Numbered from the stretch's first letter, positions 25,661 to 35,104 are shown. The stretch: 43,521 nt of DNA from Sphingomonas sp. ERG5 (GCF_000803065.1 NZ_JSXI01000080.1:1-43521); one strand, 5' to 3'. Program-made: numbers and translations. Notes: a model not told the origin generated them from the letters alone.

Positions 25661-27604
25661 ATGCGTATCGCCACCGTTTCGCTGATCGCGCTCGCCGCTG
25701 TTCTTGCCTCCTGCACCGCCGCCAAGAATGGCGCCGAGAAAGTGGCCGATGGCGCCCCCGGCGTGTCGCAGGTCCTGCTGACGCCCGATGCAAAGGACAT
25801 TCACAGCTATGCCAACCCGGCCGAAGCGCGCGTCACGCACGTCGCGATCGACTTGGTCACTGACTTTGCCGCACATACCCTGACGGGGAGCGCGACGCTG
25901 GACGTCGCGGCGGCGGCGAATGCGAAGCAGATCGTGCTCGATACGCGCGACCTGACCGTCACGGCGGTGACCGATGCCGCGGGCAAGCCCTTGCCCTTCA
26001 CGCTGGGCGCGGCCGACCCGATCCATGGCGCGCCGCTGACCGTCACCTTGGGGCCCGTCGACAAAATGGGCGCGCGGAAAATCAAGGTCGCTTATTCGAC
26101 TTCGCCCAAGGCGGACGCGCTGCAATGGCTGACTCCGGCGCAGACCGCGGGCAAGAAACTGCCCTATCTGTTCAGCCAGGGCGAAGCGATCCTCAACCGC
26201 AGCTGGATCCCGACGCAGGATTCGCCCGGTATCCGCCAGACCTGGGAAGCGAAGATCACCGTGCCCGAAGGGCTGACCGCGGTGATGAGCGGTGAATCGA
26301 AATCGGCGCTGGGCGAGACCGCGGCGAACAAGATGCGCACCTTCAGCTATGTCATGGACAAGCCGGTTGCGCCGTATCTGATCGCGCTTGCGGTCGGCGA
26401 CCTGCGCTTCCAGGCGACCGGGCCGCGCACCGGCATCTGGACCGAGCCGTCGATGCTGGAGAAATCGGCCAAGGAATTCGGCGAGCTGGAGAAATTCGTC
26501 GATGCCGCCGAGAGCTTGTATGGGCCGTACCGCTGGGGCCGTTACGATTTGCTCGTGCTGCCGCCGAGCTTCCCGTTCGGGGGCATGGAGAATCCGCGCC
26601 TGACCTTCGCCACGCCAACCGCGATCGCGGGCGACCGCAGCCTGGTCAGCCTGATCGCGCATGAGCTGGCGCATAGCTGGTCGGGCAATCTCGTCACCAA
26701 CGCGACCTGGAACGATTTCTGGCTGAACGAAGGCTTCACCAGCTATTTCGAGAACCGGATCATGGAGAAACTCTATGGTCCGAAGCGCGCGGCAATGGAG
26801 GCCGATCTGTCATGGAGCGACATGCAGGCCGCGATCAAGGAAGCGGGCGGGCCGATGTCGAAGGATACGCAGCTGCGCCTCGACCTTCCCGCCAATCGCT
26901 CGCCTGACGACGGCATGACGCAGATCGCCTATGACAAGGGCGCGACCTTCCTGCGCACGATCGAGGCGGCGGTGGGCCGCGAGAGATGGGACGCCTATCT
27001 GCGCGCCTATTTCGACCGCCATGCCTTTCAGCCGCAGACCACCGCCGGATTCCTGAAGGATCTGCGCGAGAATCTGATCAAGGGCGACAAGGGACTCGAA
27101 GCGAAGATCGGCATCGACCAATGGGCCTATCAGCCGGGCATCCCGGCCAATGCGGTGCATGTGACGTCCGATGCCTTCCCGGCGATCGATGCGGCGGCCA
27201 AGGCGTTCGCCGCCGGCGGCGCGGTCGCGGCAGTGCCGGGCAATGTCACGACGCAGGAGACGATGCGCTTCATCACGCAATTGCCGCGCAAGCTGCCGGC
27301 GGAGCGGATCAAGGCGCTCGACGATCGCTTCGCTTGGTCGGACACCGGTAATAGCGAGATCCGCTTCGTATGGCTGCAGCTCGTCCTGCCGAATCGCTAT
27401 GCGCGCGGTGAAAAGTCGGCCGAGCAATTCCTGTTGGCGCAGGGGCGGCGCAAGTTCGTCGCGCCGTTGTTCACCACGCTGATGGAAGACGGCGCGCACG
27501 GTCAGGCGCTGGCAAAACGAATCTATGCCGAGGCGCGGGCGGGCTATCACCCGGTCACATCGGGCACGGTCGACAAGATTGTCGGCTGGAAAACGGTCCA
27601 ATAA
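25661..27604 (+). CDS. M1 family metallo-aminopeptidase lipoprotein
   Basis: A 647-residue zinc peptidase related to leukotriene A4 hydrolase/aminopeptidases. The signal ends at a lipobox (AAVLASC), so the protein is probably tethered in the periplasm. Catalytic features are FGGMENP (exopeptidase motif), H334-E-L-A-H338 and the third zinc ligand E357 in NEGFTSYFE, giving the exact HEXXH-X18-E spacing. The C-terminal helical domain (IRFVWLQLVL ... FLLAQGRRKFVAPLFTTLM) matches the LTA4H tail. It removes N-terminal residues from peptides, probably for nutrition. Confidence 0.93.
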   Translation: MRIATVSLIALAAVLASCTAAKNGAEKVADGAPGVSQVLLTPDAKDIHSYANPAEARVTHVAIDLVTDFAAHTLTGSATLDVAAAANAKQIVLDTRDLTVTAVTDAAGKPLPFTLGAADPIHGAPLTVTLGPVDKMGARKIKVAYSTSPKADALQWLTPAQTAGKKLPYLFSQGEAILNRSWIPTQDSPGIRQTWEAKITVPEGLTAVMSGESKSALGETAANKMRTFSYVMDKPVAPYLIALAVGDLRFQATGPRTGIWTEPSMLEKSAKEFGELEKFVDAAESLYGPYRWGRYDLLVLPPSFPFGGMENPRLTFATPTAIAGDRSLVSLIAHELAHSWSGNLVTNATWNDFWLNEGFTSYFENRIMEKLYGPKRAAMEADLSWSDMQAAIKEAGGPMSKDTQLRLDLPANRSPDDGMTQIAYDKGATFLRTIEAAVGRERWDAYLRAYFDRHAFQPQTTAGFLKDLRENLIKGDKGLEAKIGIDQWAYQPGIPANAVHVTSDAFPAIDAAAKAFAAGGAVAAVPGNVTTQETMRFITQLPRKLPAERIKALDDRFAWSDTGNSEIRFVWLQLVLPNRYARGEKSAEQFLLAQGRRKFVAPLFTTLMEDGAHGQALAKRIYAEARAGYHPVTSGTVDKIVGWKTVQ

Positions 27605-27742
27605 CGCCGTTCATCTGGCAGTCATCGCGCGGTCAACTCGTTTCATCGGAAAAGGTTCCATTGGTCGCGGCCCGGGGGTTTCCACCGCCGCCGCGACCTG
27701 CTTTGGACGATCCAACGAATGGTCGCGACCTGAGGGGGTCAC

Positions 27743-28297
27743 ATGAATTTTCGGGCTTTGGCAGCGCGTTTTGCGCTGGTGGTATCGTGCGCCCTGCTGA
27801 CGGCGACACCGGCTTCTGCCCAATTCTGGCAGTGCGCCCCCTATGCCCGCACCATTTCCGGCATCAACATCCATGGCAATGCCAACACCTGGTGGGGCCA
27901 GGCCGCCGGCCGTTACGCCCGTGGCCATGCGCCCAAGGTCGGCGCCGTCCTGTCTTTCGCCTCCAGCGGCCGTATGCGCCTCGGCCATGTCGCAATGGTG
28001 TCGGGCATCGTCAGCGATCGTGAAGTGCTGCTGACTCATGCCAATTGGTCGCGCCGCGGCGGGATCGAACATAATGTCCGCGCGGTCGACGTGTCGGCAG
28101 CGGGCGACTGGAGCCTGGTCAAGGTCTGGTTCGCCGGCAATGGCGGCCTCGGTACGACCGCTTATGTCGCCAATGGCTTCATCTATTCGGACGGTACACC
28201 TTCGCAGGACGATACGCTGGATGCCCCGGTGACGATGGCGTCGAACGAGAGCAACACGAACGGCGTGCTGTCGCTGGTGGATCGCGTCGCTTTCTGA
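27743..28297 (+). CDS. Secreted CHAP-domain protein
   Basis: A 184-residue exported protein with a signal peptide ending TPASA (about residue 26) and a CHAP (cysteine, histidine-dependent amidohydrolase/peptidase) domain. The expected nucleophile is C31 (QCAPYAR), and the His is H82 (LGHVAMV) with H99/N101 of THANW completing the site. CHAP enzymes cut peptidoglycan cross-bridges or amide bonds. Some sphingomonad homologues are very small single-domain proteins like this. It has no operon partner. Confidence 0.82.
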   Translation: MNFRALAARFALVVSCALLTATPASAQFWQCAPYARTISGINIHGNANTWWGQAAGRYARGHAPKVGAVLSFASSGRMRLGHVAMVSGIVSDREVLLTHANWSRRGGIEHNVRAVDVSAAGDWSLVKVWFAGNGGLGTTAYVANGFIYSDGTPSQDDTLDAPVTMASNESNTNGVLSLVDRVAF

Positions 28298-28383
28298 GAG
28301 ACCTGTCTCGGAAACGATGAGCACCCGGATTTTCTACCTCTGAACCGACCGTTTTAGAGTCAGCTGACTTGGGCGCGCCCTGT

Positions 28384-28413
28384 CCGTCATCCCTGCTTTC
28401 GCGGGGATGACGG
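28384..28413. repeat. Palindromic element, CGTCATCCC type
   Basis: Perfect 10-bp arms (CCGTCATCCC and GGGATGACGG) around TGCTTTCGCG lie between two convergent genes. The arm sequence resembles a palindromic repeat that I recall as widespread in alphaproteobacterial genomes. It may also act as a bidirectional terminator. Confidence 0.7.
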
Positions 28414-28464
28414 TGGTGGTTCAGTCAAATTCACCCTGCTTCAAAGATTGTAAGGGCTTCCCCC

Positions 28465-29115
28465 TCAGCCCTGCTTTGCCTTGAGCAACCGCGCCAGCGG
28501 ATTGGGTTCGGCCTCCGCGATCTTGCGCAGCGTGTTCTGGTCACGGTGCGCGAAGGGATCGGGACGGCCATGCACGGTCAGCGTCGTGTCGGTGACATAG
28601 CTCCATGAGCCATCGGGCTCGAAGCTGATCGCGATGCGATAGGCGTCGGTGCGAAAGGCATATTCGAGAAATGCGGTCGAGCAGATGCCATATTCGGTCT
28701 GCCCGCGCGTCGCGGTCAATTCCAGTGTCGCGGCATCGGCGGTGGCTTGCCCCGACGCGATCAGCACCTGGCCGCGTGGAATGGCGACGGTCTGGATCAC
28801 CAGCCCGGTCGCCGGCTCCCACAGCCAATAGCCGACCTGGTCGTGAAAGGTGATATCCTCCTCGGGCGTGTTGATATGGATGTGGTAGCGCAGGCCGTAG
28901 AATAGCTGCGGTCCATTGGTCTGGGGGTCGATCGGGTCCATCACGATTTGCTCGCGAAAGATGCGGCGTTCCGGCCCGTCGGCCTTGGGGTTGAGATCGA
29001 TACCCTTGTCGGCTTGCCAGGTCCCGGCGAGCCGTCGCAGCGGACCGAGATTGGTGAGCGTGTCGGGATCGACGTCGGTCGGCTCAGTGAAGATGTCGGC
29101 CGGAAAGATAGCCAT
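28465..29115 (-). CDS. FABP-like / heme-binding beta-barrel protein
   Basis: A 216-residue soluble protein with the nitrobindin/THAP4-like beta-barrel pattern: RRLAGTWQADKGIDLNP at the N-terminus, FYGLRYHIHINTPEEDITFHDQVGYWLWEPATG, and later TTLTVHGR. Families of this fold (DUF1794 and relatives) bind heme or hydrophobic ligands; a specific heme ligand is not certain here. The start at 29115 has AGAGGGA upstream. It is adjacent to MsrB on the same strand, which may hint at oxidative or nitrosative stress, but this is inference. Confidence 0.7.
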   Translation of the reverse strand: MAIFPADIFTEPTDVDPDTLTNLGPLRRLAGTWQADKGIDLNPKADGPERRIFREQIVMDPIDPQTNGPQLFYGLRYHIHINTPEEDITFHDQVGYWLWEPATGLVIQTVAIPRGQVLIASGQATADAATLELTATRGQTEYGICSTAFLEYAFRTDAYRIAISFEPDGSWSYVTDTTLTVHGRPDPFAHRDQNTLRKIAEAEPNPLARLLKAKQG

Positions 29116-29196
29116 CGCGTCGTCCCTCTGCTCTCGGCGACAGTGCCGACGGGCAACATATCGCGGGACGGCGCTCGATCGCAATCAGCTTGGCGT

Positions 29197-29694
29197 CTAG
29201 GCCTTGCCCGGCGCGAACGCCATTGCCACGCCGTTCATGCAATAGCGCTTGCCGGTCGGCGGCGGGCCGTCGTCGAAGACATGGCCAAGATGCCCGCCGC
29301 AGCGGCGGCAATGCACTTCGGTGCGGGTGAAGCCGAGCGTGCTGTCCTTTCGCATGCGTACCGCATTGGCCAGCGGTTGCCAGAAGCTCGGCCAGCCGGT
29401 GCCGCTGTCGAACTTGGTCTTCGACGAATAGAGCAGCAGCGCGCAGCCCGCACAGGAGAAGATGCCGGCGCGGTGTTCGTTGTTGAGCGGGCTCGACCCC
29501 GGCCGCTCGGTGCTTTCGTGGCGCAGCGTCTGATAGGCGGCGGGCGAGAGCTTCGCTTTCCACTGCGCATCGGTCAGCTGAAACTCGAAACTCTCGGGCG
29601 CGCCGGCGGTGGCGCCGCGGCAGCCGAACAGGGCGATGGCGGCGGCACTGCTGCCCGCGATCGTCAGAAAGGCACGTCGGTTGTGGATCATCAT
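29197..29694 (-). CDS. msrB: Peptide-methionine (R)-S-oxide reductase
   Basis: A 165-residue MsrB that reduces the R form of methionine sulfoxide in proteins. It has a twin-arginine-like N-terminus (NRRAFLTIAG) with a hydrophobic stretch ending in a possible lipobox (LFGC), so it is probably exported. The zinc-site pairs CAGC and CRRC, the GTGWPSFW motif and the catalytic Cys in RYCMNGVAM are all present. The start at 29694 (or 29691) follows GAGAAG; two ATG codons further up lack support. Confidence 0.92.
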   Translation of the reverse strand: MMIHNRRAFLTIAGSSAAAIALFGCRGATAGAPESFEFQLTDAQWKAKLSPAAYQTLRHESTERPGSSPLNNEHRAGIFSCAGCALLLYSSKTKFDSGTGWPSFWQPLANAVRMRKDSTLGFTRTEVHCRRCGGHLGHVFDDGPPPTGKRYCMNGVAMAFAPGKA

Positions 29695-29760
29695 GCTTCT
29701 CATTCGTCGGTAACGCGACAATAGTTACGCGCGTTCCGCCATTCGAGATGCATCCGGCCA

Positions 29761-29780
29761 CCCCCTCCCGCAGGAGGGGG
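29761..29780. terminator. Hairpin downstream of P450 gene
   Basis: Perfect 8-bp stem (CCCCCTCC and GGAGGGGG) with a CGCA loop, 12 bases beyond the P450 stop on the minus strand and before msrB. There is no U-tract, so termination strength is unclear. Confidence 0.45.
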
Positions 29781-29791
29781 CTTTGCCGGGG

Positions 29792-31057
29792 TCAATATTT
29801 CGAAATCTCGACCGGCAGCTTGCGATAGCCATGGACGAAGCAGGCGGCGACGCGTTCGGGTTCGCCGACGACGTTCACGCGCATGCGGCGCTTGGCCATT
29901 TCCTCCAGCAGGGTCGCGATCTGCAACTCGGCCAGCCGCGCGCCGACGCAGCGATGGATGCCGTGGCCGAAAGCGAGGTGGCGCCGCGCATTGGGACGAT
30001 CGACCAGGATCTTGTCGGCATTTTCGAACACGCTCTCGTCGCGATTGGCCGAGAGATACCACAGCGCGAGCTTGTCGCCCTGCTTGATCTGTTGTCCTTC
30101 CAGCACCGTATCCTGCGTCGCGGTGCGGCGCATATGCGCAAGCGGGGTCTGCCAGCGGATGATTTCCTGAACCGTGTTATGGATCAGTGACGGATCGCCC
30201 TCGAGCTTTTCTCGCTGGTCGGGAAACAGGTCGAGACCATAAGCGGCGGCAGTCATCGAATTTCGCGTCGTGTCGTTGCCGCCGACGATCAGCAAGATCA
30301 GGTTACCGAGAAATTCCATCTGGTCCATTTCGCGCATCGCATCGGAATGGATCATCATCGAGATCAGGTCGGGGGTCGGCTCCTTGCCGACCTTCTGGTC
30401 CCAGAGCTTCTGGAAATAGCCGCCGCATTCATACATGTATTGCAGCCGCTGGAGCCGCAGCTCCTCGGTCTTGACCAGTTCGATATCGCCGGCCCAGTCG
30501 GACCAGAAGGTCAGCTTGCGGCGATCCTCCCATGGGAAATCGAACAGAATGGCGAGCATTTGCGTGGTCAGTTCGATCGAGACGGTATCGACCCAGTCGA
30601 ATTCCTCGCCCCACGGAAGCGTGTCGAGAATCTCGCCGGTGCGCATGCGGATATTATCCGACATGCGGACCATCTCGCTCGGCGTGAAGGCAGGGGCGAC
30701 GGTGCGGCGCTGGCCGGTATGTTTGGGCCGGTCCATCGCGATGAACATCGGCATGCGCACGTCGCTGCGTTCCTCGATAAAGTCGGCGATGGTGATGCCG
30801 CCGGCTTCGGAGGAATAGATGTCGGGAAGCGATTCGACTTCGACGATCGGCTTGTAGGTCGAGACCGACCAGAAAGTGCCGAAACCGCTTTGTTCGACCT
30901 TGTACACCGGCGCTTCGGCACGGAGCTGGCGAAACGGGGCGTGCCAGGTGTCGTCACGATAGAGTTCGGGGCGGCTCACATCGAGTGGATCGACCGTCCG
31001 GGGCGGTTTGGGCGCGTCGTGATCCTGTGCCCCGACGTCTTGCGCTAATGTCGCCAT
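29792..31057 (-). CDS. Cytochrome P450, CYP153-like
   Basis: A 421-residue soluble P450. The heme loop is HLAFGHGIHRCVGARLAE with the cysteine thiolate ligand, the I-helix carries LLIVGGNDTTRNSM and the K-helix carries EIIRW. GGITIAD, FIAMDRPKHTGQRRTVAP and the LIVGGNDTTRNS stretch are characteristic of CYP153 enzymes, which hydroxylate terminal carbons of alkanes and fatty chains with a ferredoxin and its reductase. No ferredoxin, reductase or alkB is beside it, so electron partners are encoded elsewhere. The ATG follows AGGAGAG at good spacing. Confidence 0.88.
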   Translation of the reverse strand: MATLAQDVGAQDHDAPKPPRTVDPLDVSRPELYRDDTWHAPFRQLRAEAPVYKVEQSGFGTFWSVSTYKPIVEVESLPDIYSSEAGGITIADFIEERSDVRMPMFIAMDRPKHTGQRRTVAPAFTPSEMVRMSDNIRMRTGEILDTLPWGEEFDWVDTVSIELTTQMLAILFDFPWEDRRKLTFWSDWAGDIELVKTEELRLQRLQYMYECGGYFQKLWDQKVGKEPTPDLISMMIHSDAMREMDQMEFLGNLILLIVGGNDTTRNSMTAAAYGLDLFPDQREKLEGDPSLIHNTVQEIIRWQTPLAHMRRTATQDTVLEGQQIKQGDKLALWYLSANRDESVFENADKILVDRPNARRHLAFGHGIHRCVGARLAELQIATLLEEMAKRRMRVNVVGEPERVAACFVHGYRKLPVEISKY

Positions 31058-31092
31058 TTCGACTCTCCTCTTTGCCGAAACAAACCTCTAAC

Positions 31093-31106
31093 TGACACTC
31101 CGGTCA
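31093..31106 (-). promoter_or_regulatory. Possible operator before P450
   Basis: TGAC and GTCA arms around six bases (TGACCGGAGTGTCA on the minus strand), 36 bases before the P450 start. The site overlaps a TTGACC hexamer that could be a -35 box. The arms are short, so the call is tentative. Confidence 0.28.
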
Positions 31107-31158
31107 ATAGCGTTTTGCAACCTTTTGCGATGGGGCGAGGGGCGGAAGCGATTTTTCG

Positions 31159-32406
31159 TCAGCCGCGCCGGAACATCGCCTTCAGATTCATCTTGCCGCT
31201 GCCCGATTGCAGCACGCCGCGCCGGAACGCCCGCGCGCCGATCGTGATGACGATCGCGACCCATAACGCCTGCCACAGCAATGCGGCGACATGCGGCCAG
31301 ATCTCCGGCTGATTCGCGGCGCGCGCCGCCATCGCGAAGGGCGAGGAGAGCGGGAATATCTCCGCAAAGGTGGCAAGCGGCGTGCCGGGTTTCGACGCGG
31401 CGGTCGCGGCAAGGCCGAACATCGCGACCTGCACGATGGTGATCGGCAGCGACAGCATCTGGATCTCGCGCATGGTCGATGCCTGTGCACCGACGCTGAG
31501 GAACACCGCGCCGAGCAGCATGTACGCCATGGTGAAATAGCCGAAGAACAGGATGACATAGACCGGCATGCCGACCGCCGGCCCGATCTCGCGGAGCGCC
31601 TGGGCGAAGCCCGGCGGCATGATCGTGCCGATCTGGCTGATCAATGTTCCCCAAAAGGCGACGAACAGGATCGCGACGCCGAACATGCCGAGCAGCTTGC
31701 CGAGAAAGACCGATTCCAGCGGTACCGCGGCGGCGAGCACTTCGATCACCTTGTTGCTGCGCTCCTCCGCCATCGTGCCGACGGCCTGGCCGGCAAGCAG
31801 CAAGGTGAGGAAGAAAATGCCGAACACGGTGAAGAAAGCGGCCTGATTCTGCCCGCCGAGCGAGGCGCGTTCGCGTGCGATCGGGGTTCTGGTCGGCGTG
31901 CTGAGCGGCGTCGTGCCGCCCGAGCGTTCGGCGCGCAGGCTCGCTTCGGCCAGTTCGGCCAGATAATCGGCGGTGCGGTTTCCTTGTGTGCCATAGAGGA
32001 TGACCGGCTTGTCGAGCGGGCCGTAAAGCGCCGACTGTACGTCGTAATCCTTGGTATCGAACAGCGCGCGGGCCTGGGCCTGGGCGTTGGCCTGTGGCGT
32101 CTCGATCAGCAATTCGGGTGGTTTCTCGCCGGTGCGGAACACACGGCGCAGCCTGGTGTCCTGGTCCCTCATCACGATGGCCTGTTCCGGCGCAACGATC
32201 GCGACGATGCGATTCTTGTTCTCGCCGCTTTGCGTGACGGTCATCGCGCCCATGCCGCCGATCGCGCCGAACGACCCCATGATCAGCGGCGCGAACAGGA
32301 AGATCAGGAAGGTCGGGGTGAAGACGGTGGCGATGAAGTCGCGCCGGGCGATGGTCATGGTCTGGCGGATCAGGCGGCGGGTGTTGCCGACTTGGCGGTT
32401 GCTCAT
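31159..32406 (-). CDS. ABC transporter permease, NatB type
   Basis: A 415-residue ABC-2-type permease: one N-terminal transmembrane segment (ATVFTPTFLIFLFAPLIM), a long extracytoplasmic domain (about residues 65-200), then five or six helices in the C-terminal half. This is the layout of NatB and related exporters of ions, drugs or lipids. Its start overlaps the ATPase stop (ATGA) and the two genes are coupled. Substrate unknown. Confidence 0.87.
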   Translation of the reverse strand: MSNRQVGNTRRLIRQTMTIARRDFIATVFTPTFLIFLFAPLIMGSFGAIGGMGAMTVTQSGENKNRIVAIVAPEQAIVMRDQDTRLRRVFRTGEKPPELLIETPQANAQAQARALFDTKDYDVQSALYGPLDKPVILYGTQGNRTADYLAELAEASLRAERSGGTTPLSTPTRTPIARERASLGGQNQAAFFTVFGIFFLTLLLAGQAVGTMAEERSNKVIEVLAAAVPLESVFLGKLLGMFGVAILFVAFWGTLISQIGTIMPPGFAQALREIGPAVGMPVYVILFFGYFTMAYMLLGAVFLSVGAQASTMREIQMLSLPITIVQVAMFGLAATAASKPGTPLATFAEIFPLSSPFAMAARAANQPEIWPHVAALLWQALWVAIVITIGARAFRRGVLQSGSGKMNLKAMFRRG

Positions 32407-33320
32407 GCCGCTTGCTCCAGCGCATCGGCGCCGACAATGCGCACAAAGGCATCGTGCAGGCCGGGGCGTTCGATCGACAGGCCGGAAATGCCGAAACCGG
32501 CATCGATCAGTTTCACCAGCAAGGTCTCGATCCCTTCCTCCGGCACGGTGAAGCGCCATCCGTCGCTGTCGCGCGCGGCATCGGCGGGCAGCAGCGCCGC
32601 GATTCCGTCGCCGTCATGATGCGGAATATAATGCGCGCGCATCGGCAAGGTGCCGCGCGCTTCGTTGACCGTGCCTTCGAAACGGCGCTTGCCGCCGGCG
32701 ATGATCGCCAGCCGGTCGCACAGCCGTTCGGCATGCGCCATGACATGAGTCGAGAACAGGATCGTCGCGCCGCGGTCGCGCTCGGCAAGGATCAGCGCCT
32801 CGAGCCGTTCCTGATTGACCGGGTCGAGGCCCGAAAAAGGTTCGTCGAGCACGAGCAATTCGGGTTGATGCACGACCGAGCCGAGCAATTGCACGAGCTG
32901 CGCCATGCCCTTGGACAATTTCCGGATCTTGGTGTCGACCGCATGGCCGAGCCCCGCCGCCTCCAGCAAGGTCACCGCGCGCTTGCGCCCGGTCTTGAGG
33001 TCGAGACCGCGCAGCGCGCCGAGAAAGGCGATCGCGTCCTTCGCCTTCATCGCCGGATAAAGGCCGCGTTCCTCGGGGAGATAGCCGATCTGGTCGCTCG
33101 CTTCGCGCGGGCGATCATGGCCGAGCAGGGTGCGGCTGCCGCCATCGGGCTCGATGATGCCGAGCAGCATGCGCAATGTGGTGGTCTTGCCCGCGCCATT
33201 GGGCCCGAGCACGCCATAAATGACCCCGCGCGGTACCGCGATATCGATTCCATCCACCACGCGGCGGCCACCGAAATTCTTGATCAGTCCCGTGGCGCTG
33301 ATCGCGAGGCCCTGGTTCAA
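32403..33320 (-). CDS. ABC transporter ATP-binding protein, NatA type
   Basis: A 305-residue ATPase subunit with Walker A GPNGAGKTT (about residues 38-46), signature LSKGMAQL (one step from LSGGQ), Walker B LLVLDEPFSGLD and a switch His in STHVMAH. A C-terminal extension of about 90 residues follows the nucleotide domain, as in NatA-like exporters. It works with the downstream permease. It is divergent from queG, with starts only about 35 bases apart. Confidence 0.9.
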   Translation of the reverse strand: MNQGLAISATGLIKNFGGRRVVDGIDIAVPRGVIYGVLGPNGAGKTTTLRMLLGIIEPDGGSRTLLGHDRPREASDQIGYLPEERGLYPAMKAKDAIAFLGALRGLDLKTGRKRAVTLLEAAGLGHAVDTKIRKLSKGMAQLVQLLGSVVHQPELLVLDEPFSGLDPVNQERLEALILAERDRGATILFSTHVMAHAERLCDRLAIIAGGKRRFEGTVNEARGTLPMRAHYIPHHDGDGIAALLPADAARDSDGWRFTVPEEGIETLLVKLIDAGFGISGLSIERPGLHDAFVRIVGADALEQAA

Positions 33321-33355
33321 CGAAAATTCCTTGTTCTGTCGGCTCGTGGTAGCGG

Positions 33356-34507
33356 GTGCGGGTGCGCCAAGACAAGCAGAAGGATCGCCCGGAGACGGGT
33401 AGGCAGTTCACCGATCGCCTGAAGGCGAAGGCGGCCGAGTTCGGCTTCGCCGCGTGCGGGGTGGCGCGCGCCGATGCCGCGCCGCGCACCGCCGAGCGGC
33501 TGCGCCAATGGCTGGCGGAAGGCGCACATGGCGACATGATCTGGATGGAGGCGCGCGCGCATCACCGCGAGAGCCCGGCGGCATTGTGGCCGGAGGTGCG
33601 CAGCGTGATCGCGCTGGGGATGAGCTATGCGCCGGCGAGCGATCCGCTCAGGCTGGCCGGGGAGGGGGAGATCGGGCGGATCTCGATTTACGCGCAGGGC
33701 GGCGATTATCACGATGTGGTAAAGCGCAACCTGAAGGCGCTGGCGCGCTGGCTGGTCGGCGAATTGCAGGGGACGGACGTCAAGGTGTTCGTCGACACCG
33801 CGCCGGTGATGGAAAAACCGCTGGCTGAGGCGGCCGGGCTGGGCTGGCAAGGCAAGCATACCAATCTGGTCAGCCGCGAGCATGGCAGCTGGCTGTTCCT
33901 CGGCGCGATCTATACCACCGCCGACCTGGCGACCGATACCGGCGGCAGCGATACCTGCGGGTCGTGCGATGCGTGCCAGCAGGCATGCCCGACCAATGCC
34001 TTTCCCGCGCCCTACCGGCTCGATGCGCGGCGGTGCATTTCCTATCTGACGATCGAGCATGGCGGGCCGATCCCGACCGAGTTTCGCGCCGCGATGGGCA
34101 ACCGCATCTATGGCTGCGACGATTGCCTGGCGGTGTGTCCATGGAACAAGTTCGCCGAGGCGGCGCATGCCAATATGGCGTTCGCGCCGCGCGCCGAATT
34201 GGTCGCGCCCGAGCTGGCCGATCTGATGGGGCTGGACGATGCCGGGTTCCGACAAGTGTTTGCGGGATCGCCGATCAAGCGCATCGGGCGCGACCGGATG
34301 GTCCGCAACGCGCTGGTGGCGGCGGGGAATAGCGGGTCGGCCGGGCTGGTCGGCGTCGTGGCGGAACTCCTGGACGATCCGGCGCCAGTGGTGCGCGGCG
34401 CGGCGGTCTGGGCGCTCGGGCGGCTGGACCGGGCGCGCTGGGTGGCCGAGCGGGAAGGGCGGCTTGCGACTGAAGTTGATGAGACTGTTCTGGCCGAATG
34501 GGCCTGA
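33356..34507 (+). CDS. queG: Epoxyqueuosine reductase
   Basis: A 383-residue enzyme that reduces epoxyqueuosine to queuosine in tRNA with cobalamin and two [4Fe-4S] clusters. The ferredoxin-like cysteines lie in CGSCDACQQACPTNAF and CDDCLAVCPWNKFA, with an intervening RRCISYLTIEH segment. The C-terminal part is HEAT-like (VAELLDDPAPVVRGAAVWALG). Translation begins at GTG 33356, or GTG 33362 two codons on; no ATG is nearby. Length is normal. Confidence 0.94.
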   Translation: MRVRQDKQKDRPETGRQFTDRLKAKAAEFGFAACGVARADAAPRTAERLRQWLAEGAHGDMIWMEARAHHRESPAALWPEVRSVIALGMSYAPASDPLRLAGEGEIGRISIYAQGGDYHDVVKRNLKALARWLVGELQGTDVKVFVDTAPVMEKPLAEAAGLGWQGKHTNLVSREHGSWLFLGAIYTTADLATDTGGSDTCGSCDACQQACPTNAFPAPYRLDARRCISYLTIEHGGPIPTEFRAAMGNRIYGCDDCLAVCPWNKFAEAAHANMAFAPRAELVAPELADLMGLDDAGFRQVFAGSPIKRIGRDRMVRNALVAAGNSGSAGLVGVVAELLDDPAPVVRGAAVWALGRLDRARWVAEREGRLATEVDETVLAEWA

Positions 34508-34590
34508 CTCAGGACGAGTGTCAGCGCGTTTTCAAATTGGGGTGATCCGCCATTCCCGTTCGGGCTGGCGCCGTCTTGCTGAAAACGACT

Positions 34591-35019
34591 CTAAGGGCGG
34601 ATCGAGCGCTGCCGCGGATAGCCGAAGCGGCTGCTTTCGAACGACACGACCGCCCCGGCGTTCTCGCCAAGGGGAATTTCCGCCGTGCCATAGACGCTGC
34701 GCGTGCCATATGAGCCGATCATGACGCCCATCTCGCCATGGATGCCTCGCCCGGGGCGCGCTGATCCCACCAGTTCGCCGCGAGCAGCGGCGGCACTTTC
34801 CTCGGTGTTGCTGTTCAGGATCGCCCAGCGCTGTTCATCGGTCAGGCGAATCGTATCGCCGGTCGAGGGCGGCGCGGGCTCTGTTGCCGGTGCCGGCGCT
34901 GGCGCCGATTGCGCAAATGACGCTGTCGACCAGCAGGAAGCGCCCGCAACCAGGGCAAGCACAACCGGGGCGATCGCGATCGGAAACGCACGAAAATGCG
35001 GTGGCATCAAACGGGTCAT
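34591..35019 (-). CDS. Exported hypothetical protein
   Basis: A 142-residue protein with a signal peptide (hydrophobic about residues 11-27, probable cleavage after SFA) and an Ala/Pro-rich linker. The C-terminal part contains IRLTDEQRWAILNSNTEES and GIHGEMGVMIGSYGTRSVYGTAEIPLG. No family recognised; the Gly-rich repeating strands suggest a small beta domain in the periplasm. Confidence 0.65.
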   Translation of the reverse strand: MTRLMPPHFRAFPIAIAPVVLALVAGASCWSTASFAQSAPAPAPATEPAPPSTGDTIRLTDEQRWAILNSNTEESAAAARGELVGSARPGRGIHGEMGVMIGSYGTRSVYGTAEIPLGENAGAVVSFESSRFGYPRQRSIRP

Positions 35020-35104
35020 CCCTTGCTTATAGGCCAGATCAACCTGACCGCAAAATGAACGGGATGGGCAACCAGCATCATTGCCCAATTCCGTCCGGTT
35101 GCGC

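Noticed and set aside
25661..27604. M1 peptidase as the missing leader protease
   Set aside because: It is a periplasmic lipoprotein aminopeptidase outside the cluster. Leader removal in lasso assembly is an internal cut in the cytoplasm.
31159..33320. ABC transporter as exporter of the RiPP
   Set aside because: It is a NatAB-type pair about 10 kb away beyond unrelated genes, without the peptide-exporter fusion layout seen in lasso clusters.
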